Counted from the stretch's first letter, positions 47,384 through 57,830 are shown. The stretch is DNA of 64,000 bases from Larix kaempferi (GCA_027924585.1 BSBM01000047.1:24682501-24746500); one strand, 5' to 3'. Notes: a model not told the origin generated them from the letters alone. Program-made: numbers and translations.

Positions 47384-48258
47384 TGTTAAAGTTACAACAT
47401 CATGAGTCATTCTCCAAGTCAATCTTGTGTGCCAAGAGTGAGCCTCGTGTGTCAAGGTAGTGCCTTATAGGAGCTTGGGTTGGACTCAAGAAATTTGGAG
47501 TATAATATTGAGTTGGACTCAAGAATGACTAAGCCTTATGTGTAAAGGTTAAAGCCTCATATGTTGAGGTAAGTTCTTTGTATGTCAAAGTGATGGTGGT
47601 GTATAGTCTTGTTTTTCGAGACTAAGGTCTTGTGTGTCAAGACAGATCCTCATGTGTTGAGGTGGTGCCTCACGTGTTGAGGTAGTGCTTTGATTTTCGA
47701 AGCATCAATTATGTGTGGAGTACTACTAACCATGGTATTAGATATGTATAAGCTATTAAGTATCCTCTAGAGACTGGCCACCTATAGAATGAATTACTGT
47801 AGCATATGACCACTTGGAATGAGAGTAGAACAAGATGATCACATCATTGGAAAAATATCCTTAGTGTATTTGATATGATAAATAATTAAGTTGGCACAAG
47901 TGGACCATGAAGATAAGACAAGAGATAAAGATAAGATGAGTTAAGATAAGAGCGAACTCGAATTTGTTGAATTCAATGATTAGTGTGCTAAAAGAGTTAA
48001 CTCTGTGTTTACAAGAAAGACTTCAGTTGTCAAGTGTGCTAAAAGAGTTAACTAAAGTGTTAACAAAAAATACTTCAGTAAAAAGAGTTAACTAAAGTGT
48101 TAACAAAAAATATTTAGTTAACTAATTGTTATGCATGACGACACTTGATTTAAACTAAAAGATGACACTTGAGTTACGATACTTGTATGTAGACACTTGA
48201 GTTAAACTTGCATGACAACACTTGAGTTACGAAACTTGCATGACAACACTTTAGTTAT
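47384..48258 (+). repeat. CopB 3' LTR, truncated
   Basis: Matches the 5' LTR from its first base (33926) to about 34840, then stops abruptly inside the ACACTTGAGTTA cluster (GACAACACTTTAGTTAT). The remaining ~500 bp of LTR are missing. Confidence 0.88.
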
Positions 48259-48378
48259 TTTTATTCACTGATTTTCATCCATTGGTAGTATATTTAGTAG
48301 TTTTTTTAGTCATTGATTGATGTCAACTGGTCATTTATTTAATCATGATAGTCATTTATTGTCATCAACAAGTAATAT

Positions 48379-48580
48379 TTTTTCCAATGCGGTTCATGGC
48401 CCTAGAGCTCGCTAAGTCCATGGATCCAAGCCAAGGGGGGCCACCTGAAGAGGCCTCACCCCTATCTACATTACTTCGACGCCTAACCTCAAAGGACCTA
48501 GATAATTGAACCCCCGACCTCGACATTGTGCCATATTGGTCCTAGAATATCCAACCAACTGAGCTACCCCTCGTGGCTCG
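48379..48580 (-). mobile_element. tRNA-derived SINE with 14 bp target duplication
   Basis: A ~202 bp minus-strand element flanked by the direct repeat TCAACAAGTAATAT (48365-48378 and 48581-48594). Its 5' end reads CGAGCCACGAGGGG then TAGCTCAGTTGG, an RNA polymerase III A box, and ~50 bases on GGGGGTTCAATT, a B box. The 3' end finishes in a short A run (GGAAAAAAT) beside the duplication. It has no coding capacity; such elements move with LINE machinery. I cannot name the family. Confidence 0.85.
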
Positions 48581-48664
48581 TCAACAAGTAATATATTTAG
48601 TCATTTAAATATTTAATTTCCATCCATTGGTAGTACATTTATTCATTTTTATTCACTAATTTCT

Positions 48665-48742
48665 ATAGATAGGGCATAGAGGAATTGAACCACCAACCTC
48701 CTGCTTGTAAGGAATATGCTCTTCCATTGAACGAGCACCCAT
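48665..48742 (-). pseudogene. tRNA-like sequence (decayed)
   Basis: The minus strand reads GGGTGCTCGTTCAATGG, AGAGCA, then CTTACAAGCAGG and GGTGGTTCAATTCC: recognisable D-arm, anticodon-arm (TAC would fit Val) and T-arm text with A- and B-box-like motifs. The acceptor and anticodon stems do not pair well and the 5' end looks shortened. It is either a decayed tRNA, possibly of organellar type, or the head of another SINE. Confidence 0.4.
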
Positions 48743-48939
48743 AAATAGAATCAAATTTCACACTAAAAAAATAAGTTTAGTTAAATATATACATGCATTA
48801 AAAAATTAAAAAGGCAATTTGAAAAAATGATAGATATATGAGCTCCTATATCAGCCTCTTTAGATAAAAAGAAACAAAACCTACAAAAACAATAGAATTA
48901 AAAATCCATAAGAATAATGTAATTCTATCACACTTACAT

Positions 48940-49049
48940 TTAAAGGAACGGCCATATCAGAGGGTGACATAGGAACAAAATCCTCCAGAATCATAACTAA
49001 ATCCTTGAGGTGTATTGACATTGCCAACCTGCAATACAAGTGTCTACAA
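48940..49049 (-). other. Possible further exon of the U2AF65-like fragment
   Basis: After an AG acceptor (TTGTATTGCAG) the text LAMSIHLKDLVMILEDFVPM runs to a GTAAGT donor at about 48940. In another frame LQVGNVNTP resembles the LQ-rich start of the segment after the U2AF65 linker. The match is weak and frame-ambiguous. Confidence 0.25.
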
Positions 49050-49166
49050 TGTGACCAACAATCTCTTAAGAATGGCATATTTAGGTTAAAAAAATATTGA
49101 AAATATGGATGTGTTATGAGATGAAATTACTATGAAATCATCTAAAAGTACAACTTTAATGAATAC

Positions 49167-49642
49167 CTAGAAAGTGATATGTTGTTGTTCCTGTGCTAAG
49201 AGATTTCCTTGGTCTGGTTTTGGTTGATTACTACTACTAATTGAAAGAATAATACACTCTAAACAAACATGAACATGTGAAAAGAGAAACTTATTCAAGA
49301 ATGTGTTTTGATATCTTGTAAATATCTACCTGACTATAGCACGACAAACAATCAAAGTTTTGCCACTCATGTTTAAGTCATTAAGTGTAGCATATGCAAT
49401 GTCTGCTACAGTTGGATCCTGAAACATTAGGGAGTATGTATTTAGTCTTGCAGGTATGTGTAACTTGACAGATTCTTGTGCAAATGATTGCAAATATTAA
49501 ACTTGGAAGAGAAACCATATACCTTTTCAATTTTGATAACTTATCACAAAAGCAAAAGAAACACACATGGTATACACAAAATCCATAACCTTTTGAATTT
49601 CTAGTGTCTTTATCTTTAACAAGATCAAATCCACGTAGAGGC
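49167..49642 (-). pseudogene. U2AF65: U2AF65-like (splicing factor large subunit) fragment, three exons
   Basis: Exon a (49642-49567) reads PLRGFDLVKDKDTRNSKGYG, then FCVYH. Exon b (49418-49330) reads DPTVADIAYATLNDLNMSGK and TLIVCRAIV. Exon c (49236-49167) reads NQPKPDQGNLLAQEQQHITF, then TAG. These match the second half of RRM2 and the following linker of the plant U2 auxiliary factor large subunit, which binds the 3' splice-site polypyrimidine tract in the nucleus. All three have AG acceptors and GT donors and join in phase. The terminal TAG replaces the Gln expected there. RRM1, the RS domain and the C-terminal UHM are not found nearby. It is a fragment, not a gene. Confidence 0.75.
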
Positions 49643-50428
49643 CTAAAAAATATTTAAACACTTAATATACATCATGCAAACACACGAAGTATCATTTTGC
49701 ATGTGGAAGGCATGCAAGTTTGAATTATATGCAAATAAAACATAAATTCAAATCATGCTACAAAGCTAAATAAAACTTGAACCATAATACATACCCAAAT
49801 CATAGAACTGGGTAGGCCTAAACATGGATGTGGAGTCTATTTTTTATTCAAGTCTATCTTTATCACTAAGATTGCTTTTAATACTCATGCAATAAAATCT
49901 TATTAAACTACCCATATATTTTAGGCTATATTTATGAAAAGATGATTATTTATTAATATCTTTGGCATCCAAATTTGAAACAATTTTGTATTATAAATAT
50001 ATGTGATTACTCCCCTATACTTTTATAGTGTTTCAGTCATTGCAAGGAATCCCAAACATGCATGGTTGTGACTGATAAACAAACACCACTGTTCTGGAAA
50101 TACATTATAACCTTTTGGTTTTCAAATTACCTATCATAGATATGATCAAACGGAAAAATTTACCCACATGAAGAAACAAAATAGACTCTATGTTCTACAT
50201 CTAGAATGCCTATTAGAAAATAACCCATTTCATGATAGAATATAAAGATTTACAAAGAATGGCTATAAGAATTTGTGGATATTCACAACAGTCATGCATC
50301 CCAGAGGTTCCTTGCAAAGAAATAATTGTCAAAGGTAACCAATAAAAATACAATAAGTATCCTTTCATATGTCTAACTTAGAATCTTAAACATGGGATTA
50401 GACACCAGAAAAATACCCTCTAAGCAAA

Positions 50429-50761
50429 TTATAAGCTTCTGTACCTAATTTGTTTCTTGATTAAGTGACCTCTACTTCCGTATAATACATGATTTGATTC
50501 TCTAATGACTCTATCGCCCCTAATCCAAAGAGACCTACTCTGATAATCCTCTCTTATCGTTTTTGAGCCACCATCAACAACAACAATTAGAAAGCCTCTT
50601 TTTGTCTGAAGCTGATAGATACTTTTAAATGTTACTCCTTTGCACCTTTTCACCTTTAATTTTATGAGGCTAGGGAAACCACCAACAATTGTCACAAGAC
50701 CATCATCAAATATTGGGAATTTTTTTATGCATAACTTCTTCAGTGCTACGAACTTAGATGA
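50429..50761 (-). pseudogene. C-terminal LRR fragment of a SKIP2/VFB-type F-box protein
   Basis: The minus strand is open from about 50761 to a TAA at 50429. It reads ALKKLCIKKFPIFDDGLVTI, VGGFPSLIKLKVKRCKGVTF and QLQTKRGFLIVVVDGG. This matches the last leucine-rich repeats of plant VFB/SKIP2-like F-box proteins, which serve as substrate receptors of SCF ubiquitin ligases (family text LCIKGCPISD, GGCPNLVKVKVKKC, LVVNLD). The ~45 residues after VVVDGG (SKTIREDYQSRSLWI on) look unlike a usual C-terminus and may be decayed sequence. No F-box or earlier repeats are present, so this is a 3' fragment. Confidence 0.6.
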
Positions 50762-50769
50762 AATACAAG

Positions 50770-52640
50770 GAAAAATATGACCTATAAGTTGGATGTTAAG
50801 ATCACCTTATGTCCTTTGCATAAAAATAATTTTGTGTCCAACTATTCATCTTTGTCCTAGTGGGCAATGATTGCTTGCTTTGCTTTGCACTGATTTGTGA
50901 GATTAGCATGCTTAACAATTTCAAAATCTTTATTATGCAATGTGACCATATAGTTGCATAGAAATTCAATGAAGTTTGAAATGTTTGGTGGTCTTCATTA
51001 GTTAAGTAAGAATATGTCTCAAACATGAGAAAATTCTAGCCCTCTAGTGTAGGCACAACATTTCTTATGTTCAATGTAGGTTTTTTAAAAGTGACTTGAG
51101 AAGGGTTTTTATCTTGTCACCGAAAAATAGTGTCCAACGTGACAAAAGTGTCAAATATTCACTAGAATGTATTGCCATACAATGTTTGTATATGCATTGG
51201 AATGTATTTCATAGGTGGCTTCTACTCCCAAAGAAGCTAGAGATCTGGAAAATGTGGAACTTTGAAAAGTGTCTTGGAATTTGGTCATTTGAAGGTATTA
51301 TTTTGGATCACTAAGAGTTTGTCTTTTGTTTTGTAAAATGTAGTTTGTCCTCTGATTTAAGATAAAAAATTTGAAGCAAATTCAATCTCATTGAAAACAA
51401 AAAACAAAAACAAAAAGAGTTTTATTTATAGAAAATGGGAATGTTATTAATGGAAAAGAATCAAATCTAATTTATATAACCATTCAATCATTTCTCACAA
51501 GGATATCTCCATTCACCACTTCAATAATTTTTCACTTCTCTTAAGTTGCCACCGTATAAATACAACTTAGTTGTTAAACAACAAAGTTATTTCCAATCCT
51601 TTTTTTCCAAGTAATTACTCTAGGTGATTATCCAAGTCAACATACAACAATATACTCATTATGAACTCAACATGTCACTTATGGGAATAGAATCTAGATG
51701 GAGAAGATAACACTCCATCCCACAACCACTCAGGCTTCACCCAATTAACATGGTTGTTTCCAATCCTTGTGAAATAATAACCATATTTAATTGTTATATA
51801 CATGAAAAAATATAAACCATGTCATTCATACCATAAAAAATGTTCAAAGTAGACATGTTGATGATATAGATCTCAAATAACCAAGGTCTGATTTGAATCG
51901 ATATGCAGATACAAGATTATATAGACTGATTTGATTTGATAAATAGACACAAGATTAAGATTACATAAACTCCTCTATTTGATTTGATAAGTAGATACAT
52001 GATTATATAGACTCATCTACCCTTTTAAGGAAGGAAATGGTGAATAATTTCTATTAAACTTTGAAATTCCTTTCATACACCCAAACTTCCATAACCTATG
52101 GTTGTCTTTGTGTGCACTATAATTAGGCCTATATGCATTCCTAACTTGATAACAACCTTATTCATAATTTGAGCTTCTTTACAAATTTCAATCCTCACTC
52201 TTCTCAGACATAAACAATGCACAAAAAAAACAAGCTATATTCAATTTGCAACATTTTTCAATGAGCATGCCTATCTAGTATATTTCCTAACCTAAATATT
52301 GGGTATATTAAGTGGGTTTGGTCCAGTGATTACTACATCTCTTTATTGGGGGTCACGAGATCAATCCTTGTTGACTCTTCCTATTCACATATAACACAGG
52401 GTAGACCGATAGTAACCTGCAAGATACCTAAAATCACACAGGGAAACTCAAAAGCACAAAATAAAATATCATGAAGAATCATAGAAGAAATATCACAAAG
52501 GGAAGCAATACTATTTTCCTAACATTTTACTCAAGTCCATAAAGCATCTACTAAATTTTATTCATATAAAGTGATGGGAATTAGGAAATTTTAGAAATCA
52601 AAAGCAGATGCATGTCATTGTCTCCAATTAACATTCATAT
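50770..52640. other. No gene recognised
   Basis: AT-rich DNA without a recognisable domain. A plus-strand frame at 51096-51314 shows no family signature. The sequence at 51880-52020 contains loosely repeated phrases (TTGATTTGATAA, TAGATACA). Confidence 0.45.
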
Positions 52641-52671
52641 GTAAACACTTATCTAAAAAAAAACACCCAGA

Positions 52672-52980
52672 TGGAACTTACCATTATCATCAAAACTTTG
52701 CATCTCGCACAACTCCTTGAAGTAGTCCTAAAACATTCAACACACTCATATTGAGGTGATGTGTCAAATGCAACATAATTACTACTCATGTACTCACCAT
52801 TTCCCTCAACCAAGGAAATTTTTTGATGTGCTTCCAAGACCACCAACTTCCTGCTTTCCCCCTTCTTGGATGCTATTTTAGCCTTCCATTTAAGTACCAT
52901 CAATACAAAAACTACATAAATTACCACCAAGGTGGATGAAAAAAAGCCCAGTATTTTTGTTCTCCTCTAATTGTGCATTT
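52672..52980 (-). pseudogene. N-terminal exon of a MYND-type ubiquitin protease (UBP15-19 like)
   Basis: The minus strand shows a hydrophobic segment (LGFFSSTLVVIYVVFVLMVL), a Lys-rich stretch, then the beginning of a MYND zinc finger (YECVECFRTTSRSCARCKV), ending at a GTAAGT donor near 52672. Plant UBP15/16/17/18/19 have this order: N-terminal membrane anchor, then a CxxCFxPTTxRCxRCK MYND finger, then the UCH protease, which removes ubiquitin. Four zinc Cys are present, but the YCSGKC half that should follow is absent. No catalytic exons are found downstream, so it is a fragment. The initiator Met is uncertain. Confidence 0.55.
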
Positions 52981-52999
52981 AATAAGTTCCACTTTAAAT

Positions 53000-54190
53000 A
53001 CACCTATTAATCGGAAACACAAAGCTCTGATAATTTAATATGACAAAAACAATCTTCTTCTATGTTCAATTGTATACTCTTAGCTCCAACATACAAACAT
53101 CAATTTTTTTTTAGGGTTCCAAGTCTTGGATGGACCCCAACATGAAAGGATTCAAATGGAAAAACAAATAAAATTCTAATGGGTTTCCAATTGAAGTCCT
53201 TTCAACTCAAATACACACACACACTTCAACCATTTCATCTTTATGACCTCAAAATTATTTCATGAACCAACAACACTAATGATATCGGACCTCAAGAATC
53301 CATGCATGAAGTTCTTGCTCTTTCCAAAACACAACATTAATGTGGGTGTTGTCCCTAAGGTTTGCACTAGACTGCTAGAGGGAAAATCTAGGGCATTTAG
53401 GTTATGGTTTAGATTAGAAATAGGTTTTAGTTTTCTGTGGTTTAGATATTTAGCTGGTTTTGAAAGGCTTGAAGAATAGAAATGAAAGATAAAGGTAATA
53501 TAACATACATTCAAGGTTTTACACAATCAAACATGTAGGTTATTCACAGATTTACTGCTTAACATTTCAACATAAAATGAGATATACTTTCATAAATTCA
53601 AAGTTTTCATCATATAACAGAGTTATAACATGAAGCAATGAAAGAACACGGCAATTCAATTCAACAAATGATAAAGCTTAAAATTCATCAAACTAGAACA
53701 TACCATTATGCAACGCATATATCTTCCATTTCAATAGCAAATCAACAGTAAAGACAATGAGAGGTACAAAGCATTCATTCGTAAAAGATCACTGAACATA
53801 TATGTATATTACTGTATCAAGACTTACAGTTTCTCCAAGCTACATGAAGAGTCATAGGAAAAACTTGAACCGATCCTTTGTTTAATCTTTCCTCATATAG
53901 TTTCTTGATCTTTAGGGTTTCAAAACTACATGCTAACTAATAACTGACTTTTGATAACCCAAATCAATAACATAGAAATTATGCATACATCCCAGGTCTT
54001 TATTTTTAAAATATTTACACTACTAGTAGTGATATTTTAACAAAATATGACCATAGTTAACAAGTTATTTTAACTAAATAGACTTAAGTAAACATAGGGA
54101 ACTATGAAAAAGACTTTGACGTACGCTTCTCAAAAGAAACAAAATAGAATTATGATCGACTAGAAACTACATTTTGATTCATATGGAATC
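53000..54190. other. No gene recognised
   Basis: AT-rich, with a short CA repeat at about 53213-53224. The overlapping short frames at 53243-53526 on both strands show no known motif. Confidence 0.45.
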
Positions 54191-54198
54191 AAAAAAAT

Positions 54199-55859
54199 TC
54201 ACTTGGGCTCAACTCTCTGACCTTGAGAAGACTCGGCTCTCTGGATTTGTAATGTGTCCTGAAGCACATGGGTACCTAACTCTGTTAAAATGCCTATCTT
54301 ATCATGGTTAACCTGATGTTTTTTCCTTTCAAGCATACACTCCTTTTTCCAATATTTCCTTTTCCTAAGGATTTTTTCATTGTCTTTCTTTAATCCTTGA
54401 GAAAACTTGCACAATTTGTTATATTTAAGAAGCAGCTTGTTCCATTCCTCATTTGTCTCATTTAACTTGCTCTGTACCTGCTTATTCTCTCGTTTCAATT
54501 CTTTGATTCGAACCTTGGATTTCTTTAATTTGTTCTCCAATTTGTTATTAGCCTGAGGCTCGATGTTTTCAACTAATTTTGCATTTAATTGCTTCTGCAC
54601 TTGGGTCGTTGAGCATTCGATATATGTCTTTGCATTATCTTTACACCCTCCATTCTGAATGCTATGTTCCTCTTCAGAGGCCATAGGCATATATGGTCGA
54701 CCTAAGGAAGAACAAGGGACCAAGTTAATATTTTTCTCTAGGTTGGTTAACATTTCAGCTACTTTTTTCTCCACTTACATAAACGAGTCAGATTCTTCTT
54801 TGATATATTTTTGAATTTATTTAGTTTTTTGGAACTGGTCATTTGCTTTAGTCTCCACGAACCCATTCTTTTTTATGAGGTTCGATCTCGTTAGCTCTTT
54901 TTCTTTCTTAATTCTTGAGCTCTCCCTTTTTTGTGATAGTTTTGAAGTTGAACCTTTAACTATTGACTTCTTGGACTTTATGGCCTCTTGGTTTGATAAG
55001 CTATCTAAATCTATGACCCTTTTCTCTTTCAAGGAAGGGTCAAATATTGTACAAGCATTTAGCCTCAACTTTTTTGTGGCTCAAGTGCGTGGTTCCCTGA
55101 GGTAATAAGGTTTTAAGTTCTGATGTATTTCCTTATGAGCTCCAATTCCCTTTTCGTCATTCAAGGCATCATTTGAACATTTTCCCCGCGAGGTTGAACA
55201 TCCCTAGTTTCTGGTGGTGGATTTACAACCCTTCTCATCCTCAATTTTATTTTTACCTCTTCCTTTTCAATAGTACGTTCTTTGTCAATTTTAGTCTCGC
55301 CACAATTTTCGGGGGTTTTGTAATTGACAGAAACATTGTTAGTGTCTTCTGGAAGACAATGGTTTCCTAGGGCTCCAAATTCAGAGTTTAATATAAAATG
55401 ATCTCATGTCTTACTGAACTTGCTCAATTCTTGAATAATCAACAGCTTGATTAAACCTTGATGGAATATACTATGCTGACTTTCAGGGAAATTCCTGACC
55501 CTAGAGGCCATTTTAGACAAACTCTTCAAGAAATAAAATGGGAGGTTCATCCTTGCAATACCCTCCAGATGTAGCAAAAAACACATGTGATAGAGGTTAA
55601 TGGTAGCATACCTTCCCTCCCCCGTAATATACCTATGCACCATATTCAATAAATCACTATATTCTTGCTTGAGCCAAGCTCGTGGAATTCCTTTGCACTA
55701 GTCAGGATCTTTGTACTTTTCAAGGAGGAAATGATTACATTGCACCACGTCAACAACCTGAATTTTAAACCACTACTCTCCATCTTGTGGGCATTCTGCT
55801 GCTATGGTGATTGAATTTTGTGAAACATGGAAAGTAACATATCCCATAGTGATAGTTGA
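54199..55859 (-). pseudogene. Plant transposon-type protein pseudogene with coiled-coil tail
   Basis: From the edge of the LTR at 55860 the minus strand reads TITMGYVTFHVSQNSITIAA, QVVDVVQCNHFLLEKYKDPD, IPRAWLKQEYSDLLNMVHRY, then ITGEGRYATINLYHMCFLLH and NLPFYFLKSLSKMASRVRNF. This style is common in plant transposon-derived proteins and similar to the PMD-like gene at 20258. After stops and frame changes, an acidic/basic linker (55068-54817) leads to a 191-codon frame (54774-54199) predicted by eye to be a long coiled coil (KLENKLKKSKVRIKELKREN). Two TAG stops lie in the N-terminal part, both where Trp or Gln would fit. The 5' end is cut by the LTR insertion. Function unknown. Confidence 0.5.
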
Positions 55860-56520
55860 TGTTGTTGACACAGTTGATGTATATGTAACTTCGGAATGTA
55901 TTTCACATATATGTATATTGTATTCCTATAGAGATGTTATTATTCCTCTATACGGAAGTGTCATCATTTATATTATATGTGTCGTCACTTATACTTGATG
56001 GGTTATTAGACCACCTTGTTGGGGTCGGCCCTGTATAAGTCATGTGGGTCAAAGGGTTATTAGACCACCCTATTGGGGGTTGGCCATGTGGGTCGAAGGG
56101 TTATTAGACCACCCTATTGGGGGTCGGCCCAGTCAGCATTATGTTATGTGGTTAAGTTCGAGCCTACATGGGTTAGGTAAAAAGGCAAGTCAAGTCAAGT
56201 ATAAATAGAGTGCGGGAGGCACTCTATTTGCTCACTCACTTCTCACTCATGCACTCAAGGAGGAGTGGCGCACTTATGGAGGAGGAGGATCTGCTGCTAG
56301 GTTGTGTCTATCTCTTATGGTTGGTTATATCATTGCTCTATCTATCTCTGAGGAAGTTATTGGGGTTTTTCACCTTTATGGTTTTCCCTAAGTAAATATT
56401 TGTGTCTCTTGTGTGCTTGCATTTTTGTCTCCATGATTGATATGCTGTAGATATGCTGTACATGTTGTTCTCTCAGCTAAGATCCTAGATCAGATTGAAG
56501 TAAATTCTGAAAATTTAACA
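55860..56520 (+). mobile_element. Solo LTR of a CopA-related Copia family
   Basis: 661 bp from TGTTGTTGACACAG to AAATTTAACA, flanked by the 5 bp repeat GTTGA (55855-55859 and 56521-56525). It has a TATA box (TATAAATA, 56200) and three tandem copies of GGGTTATTAGACCACC with GGGGTCGGCCC (56000-56132), a motif shared with the CopA LTR. No primer-binding site follows it. A solo LTR formed by LTR-LTR recombination fits best. Confidence 0.75.
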
Positions 56521-56525
56521 GTTGA

Positions 56526-57107
56526 AACATGGAAGATCCATATGTTGATGTTGTTGATCAGGAGATCCAGACGATGAGGCTAATGATCGAGAGATCCAGA
56601 TGATGTTATTGATCGAAAGATCCAGATGATGATGATGTTGATCGAGAGATCCAGATGATGCTATTGACCGAAAGATACAGATGATGATGTTGTTGATCAA
56701 GAGATCCAGACGATGAGGCTTTTGATCGGAAGATCCAGATGTTGATGCTATTGATCAAGAGATCTAGACGATGAGACTATTGATCGAAAGGTCCAGATGT
56801 TGATGCTGTTGATCAAGAGATCTAGACGACGAGGATGTTGATCGAGAGATCCAGATGATGCTGTTGATTGGAAGATCCAGATGATGATACTGCTATTGTT
56901 GATCGAGTGCTACAGAAGATGAAGACTCGGTACTGAAGATGTTGATGTTCCAGTATTGAATATATTGAATATGTTCCAGTAACTATTTGAGTTACTGATG
57001 ATGATTGAAGAAAGCTTCCAATGATTTATGGATGTATCACTATGATGTAGTTGATGACTCCTTGCTCCTGCAGATGTTGTTAGAATATCCTTCTCATTAA
57101 GGGGGAG
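56526..57107 (+). mobile_element. CopC: 3' tail of a CopA-family element
   Basis: Tandem repeats of GATCGAGAGATCCAGATGATG (about a dozen copies, 56540-56930) are followed by 56950-57107, which closely matches the last ~150 bp of the CopA tail (GTTCCAGTAACT, GAAGAAAGCTTCC, GACTCCTTGCTCCTGCAGATG) and ends in the polypurine tract AAGGGGGAG. No gag or pol of CopC is present, so its 5' part has been deleted. Confidence 0.85.
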
Positions 57108-57171
57108 TGTTGAAATATTGTAACTTCTAAGAATATTCTATTTGTACTTTATTATCCGGAGATGTTTATTC
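57108..57171 (+). repeat. CopC 3' LTR, first part
   Basis: TGTTGAAATATTGTAACTTC and following match the CopA LTR start. The LTR is interrupted at 57172 by CopI and resumes at 63166; TATTC (57167-57171) is the target site. Confidence 0.9.
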
Positions 57172-57830
57172 TGTAAAATTAGTCACAGCAGATCTAATGA
57201 ATAAGTAAATCAATCACAATAGATGAAACTCAGAAAATATGGTGTAAACTGTGCAAAAAGCATGCATCAGTGCTCTATTATCCCAATAAGGGTGAAAATA
57301 CAATACAATACTATCACAATGAGTGAGCAATTCGAATTGCCTAAGGAGGTCATTTGAATTAACTGAATGGCATAGCTTGGCTCCAATTAGGAGTCCTCAT
57401 CATCAATCAGTGGTGGTCATCAATGCACAAGTCACTGTCAAACTGAGTCTAATTGAGTCTAACTGATTCTAACTGAGTGTAATAAGTGTAACTGATGGTA
57501 AGTGGCACTAATCTAGGGATGGAGGCTCAGTGGAGGGCGCATGAGGGCTTAACTGCACTCAGAACTGTTAGTCATGTCTCATCAGAGGTCAATCAGAAGT
57601 AAATCGAAGTGATAACTGAAGTGTAACTGGACTGGTAGGTGAGAAAGGCGCCCTTCTTCAGTGGAAGGTGAGAACTGGGTGCATGACAGGCTAGGAGGGC
57701 TAAATCTGAGTGGAAAGTAGCTCTCGAGTGCTGGGAGACTAAGGACTAGGTGTTGGAGGTACCATACTGATAATTGGGCAGCATGCGGGTGCATGCAAAG
57801 TACAAAAGTGAATGATGAGATATCCTAACA
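57172..57830 (-). repeat. CopI 3' LTR (left copy, 659 bp)
   Basis: TGTAAAATTAGTCACAG to GATATCCTAACA on plus. It differs from the right copy mainly by tandem-repeat length changes (GAGTCTAACTGATTCTAACT region). Confidence 0.93.

Larger units (their letters stand above)
33926..48258 (+). mobile_element. CopB: decayed Ty1/Copia element hosting a chromovirus
   Basis: A 1410 bp 5' LTR (33926-35335), primer-binding site, gag, pol (44200-47370), polypurine tract and a truncated 3' LTR (47384-48258). The chromovirus at 35639-43522 sits inside gag. CopB itself lies in the gag of the Tat-like element; the left flank GGATA at 33921 would be its target site, but the right partner is lost with the LTR end. 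It has many more stops than CopA, so it is older. Confidence 0.9.

Noticed and set aside
50429-50620. RS-domain of U2AF65 (RSRS-like text in the same frame)
   Set aside because: The upstream part of the same frame matches the C-terminal LRR of SKIP2/VFB F-box proteins, and the RS-like stretch is too short and irregular.
55860-57107. 5' LTR plus tail of one internally deleted CopC element
   Set aside because: The 661 bp LTR differs strongly from the CopC 3' LTR, lacks a primer-binding site, and is flanked by its own GTTGA duplication; kept as an alternative only.
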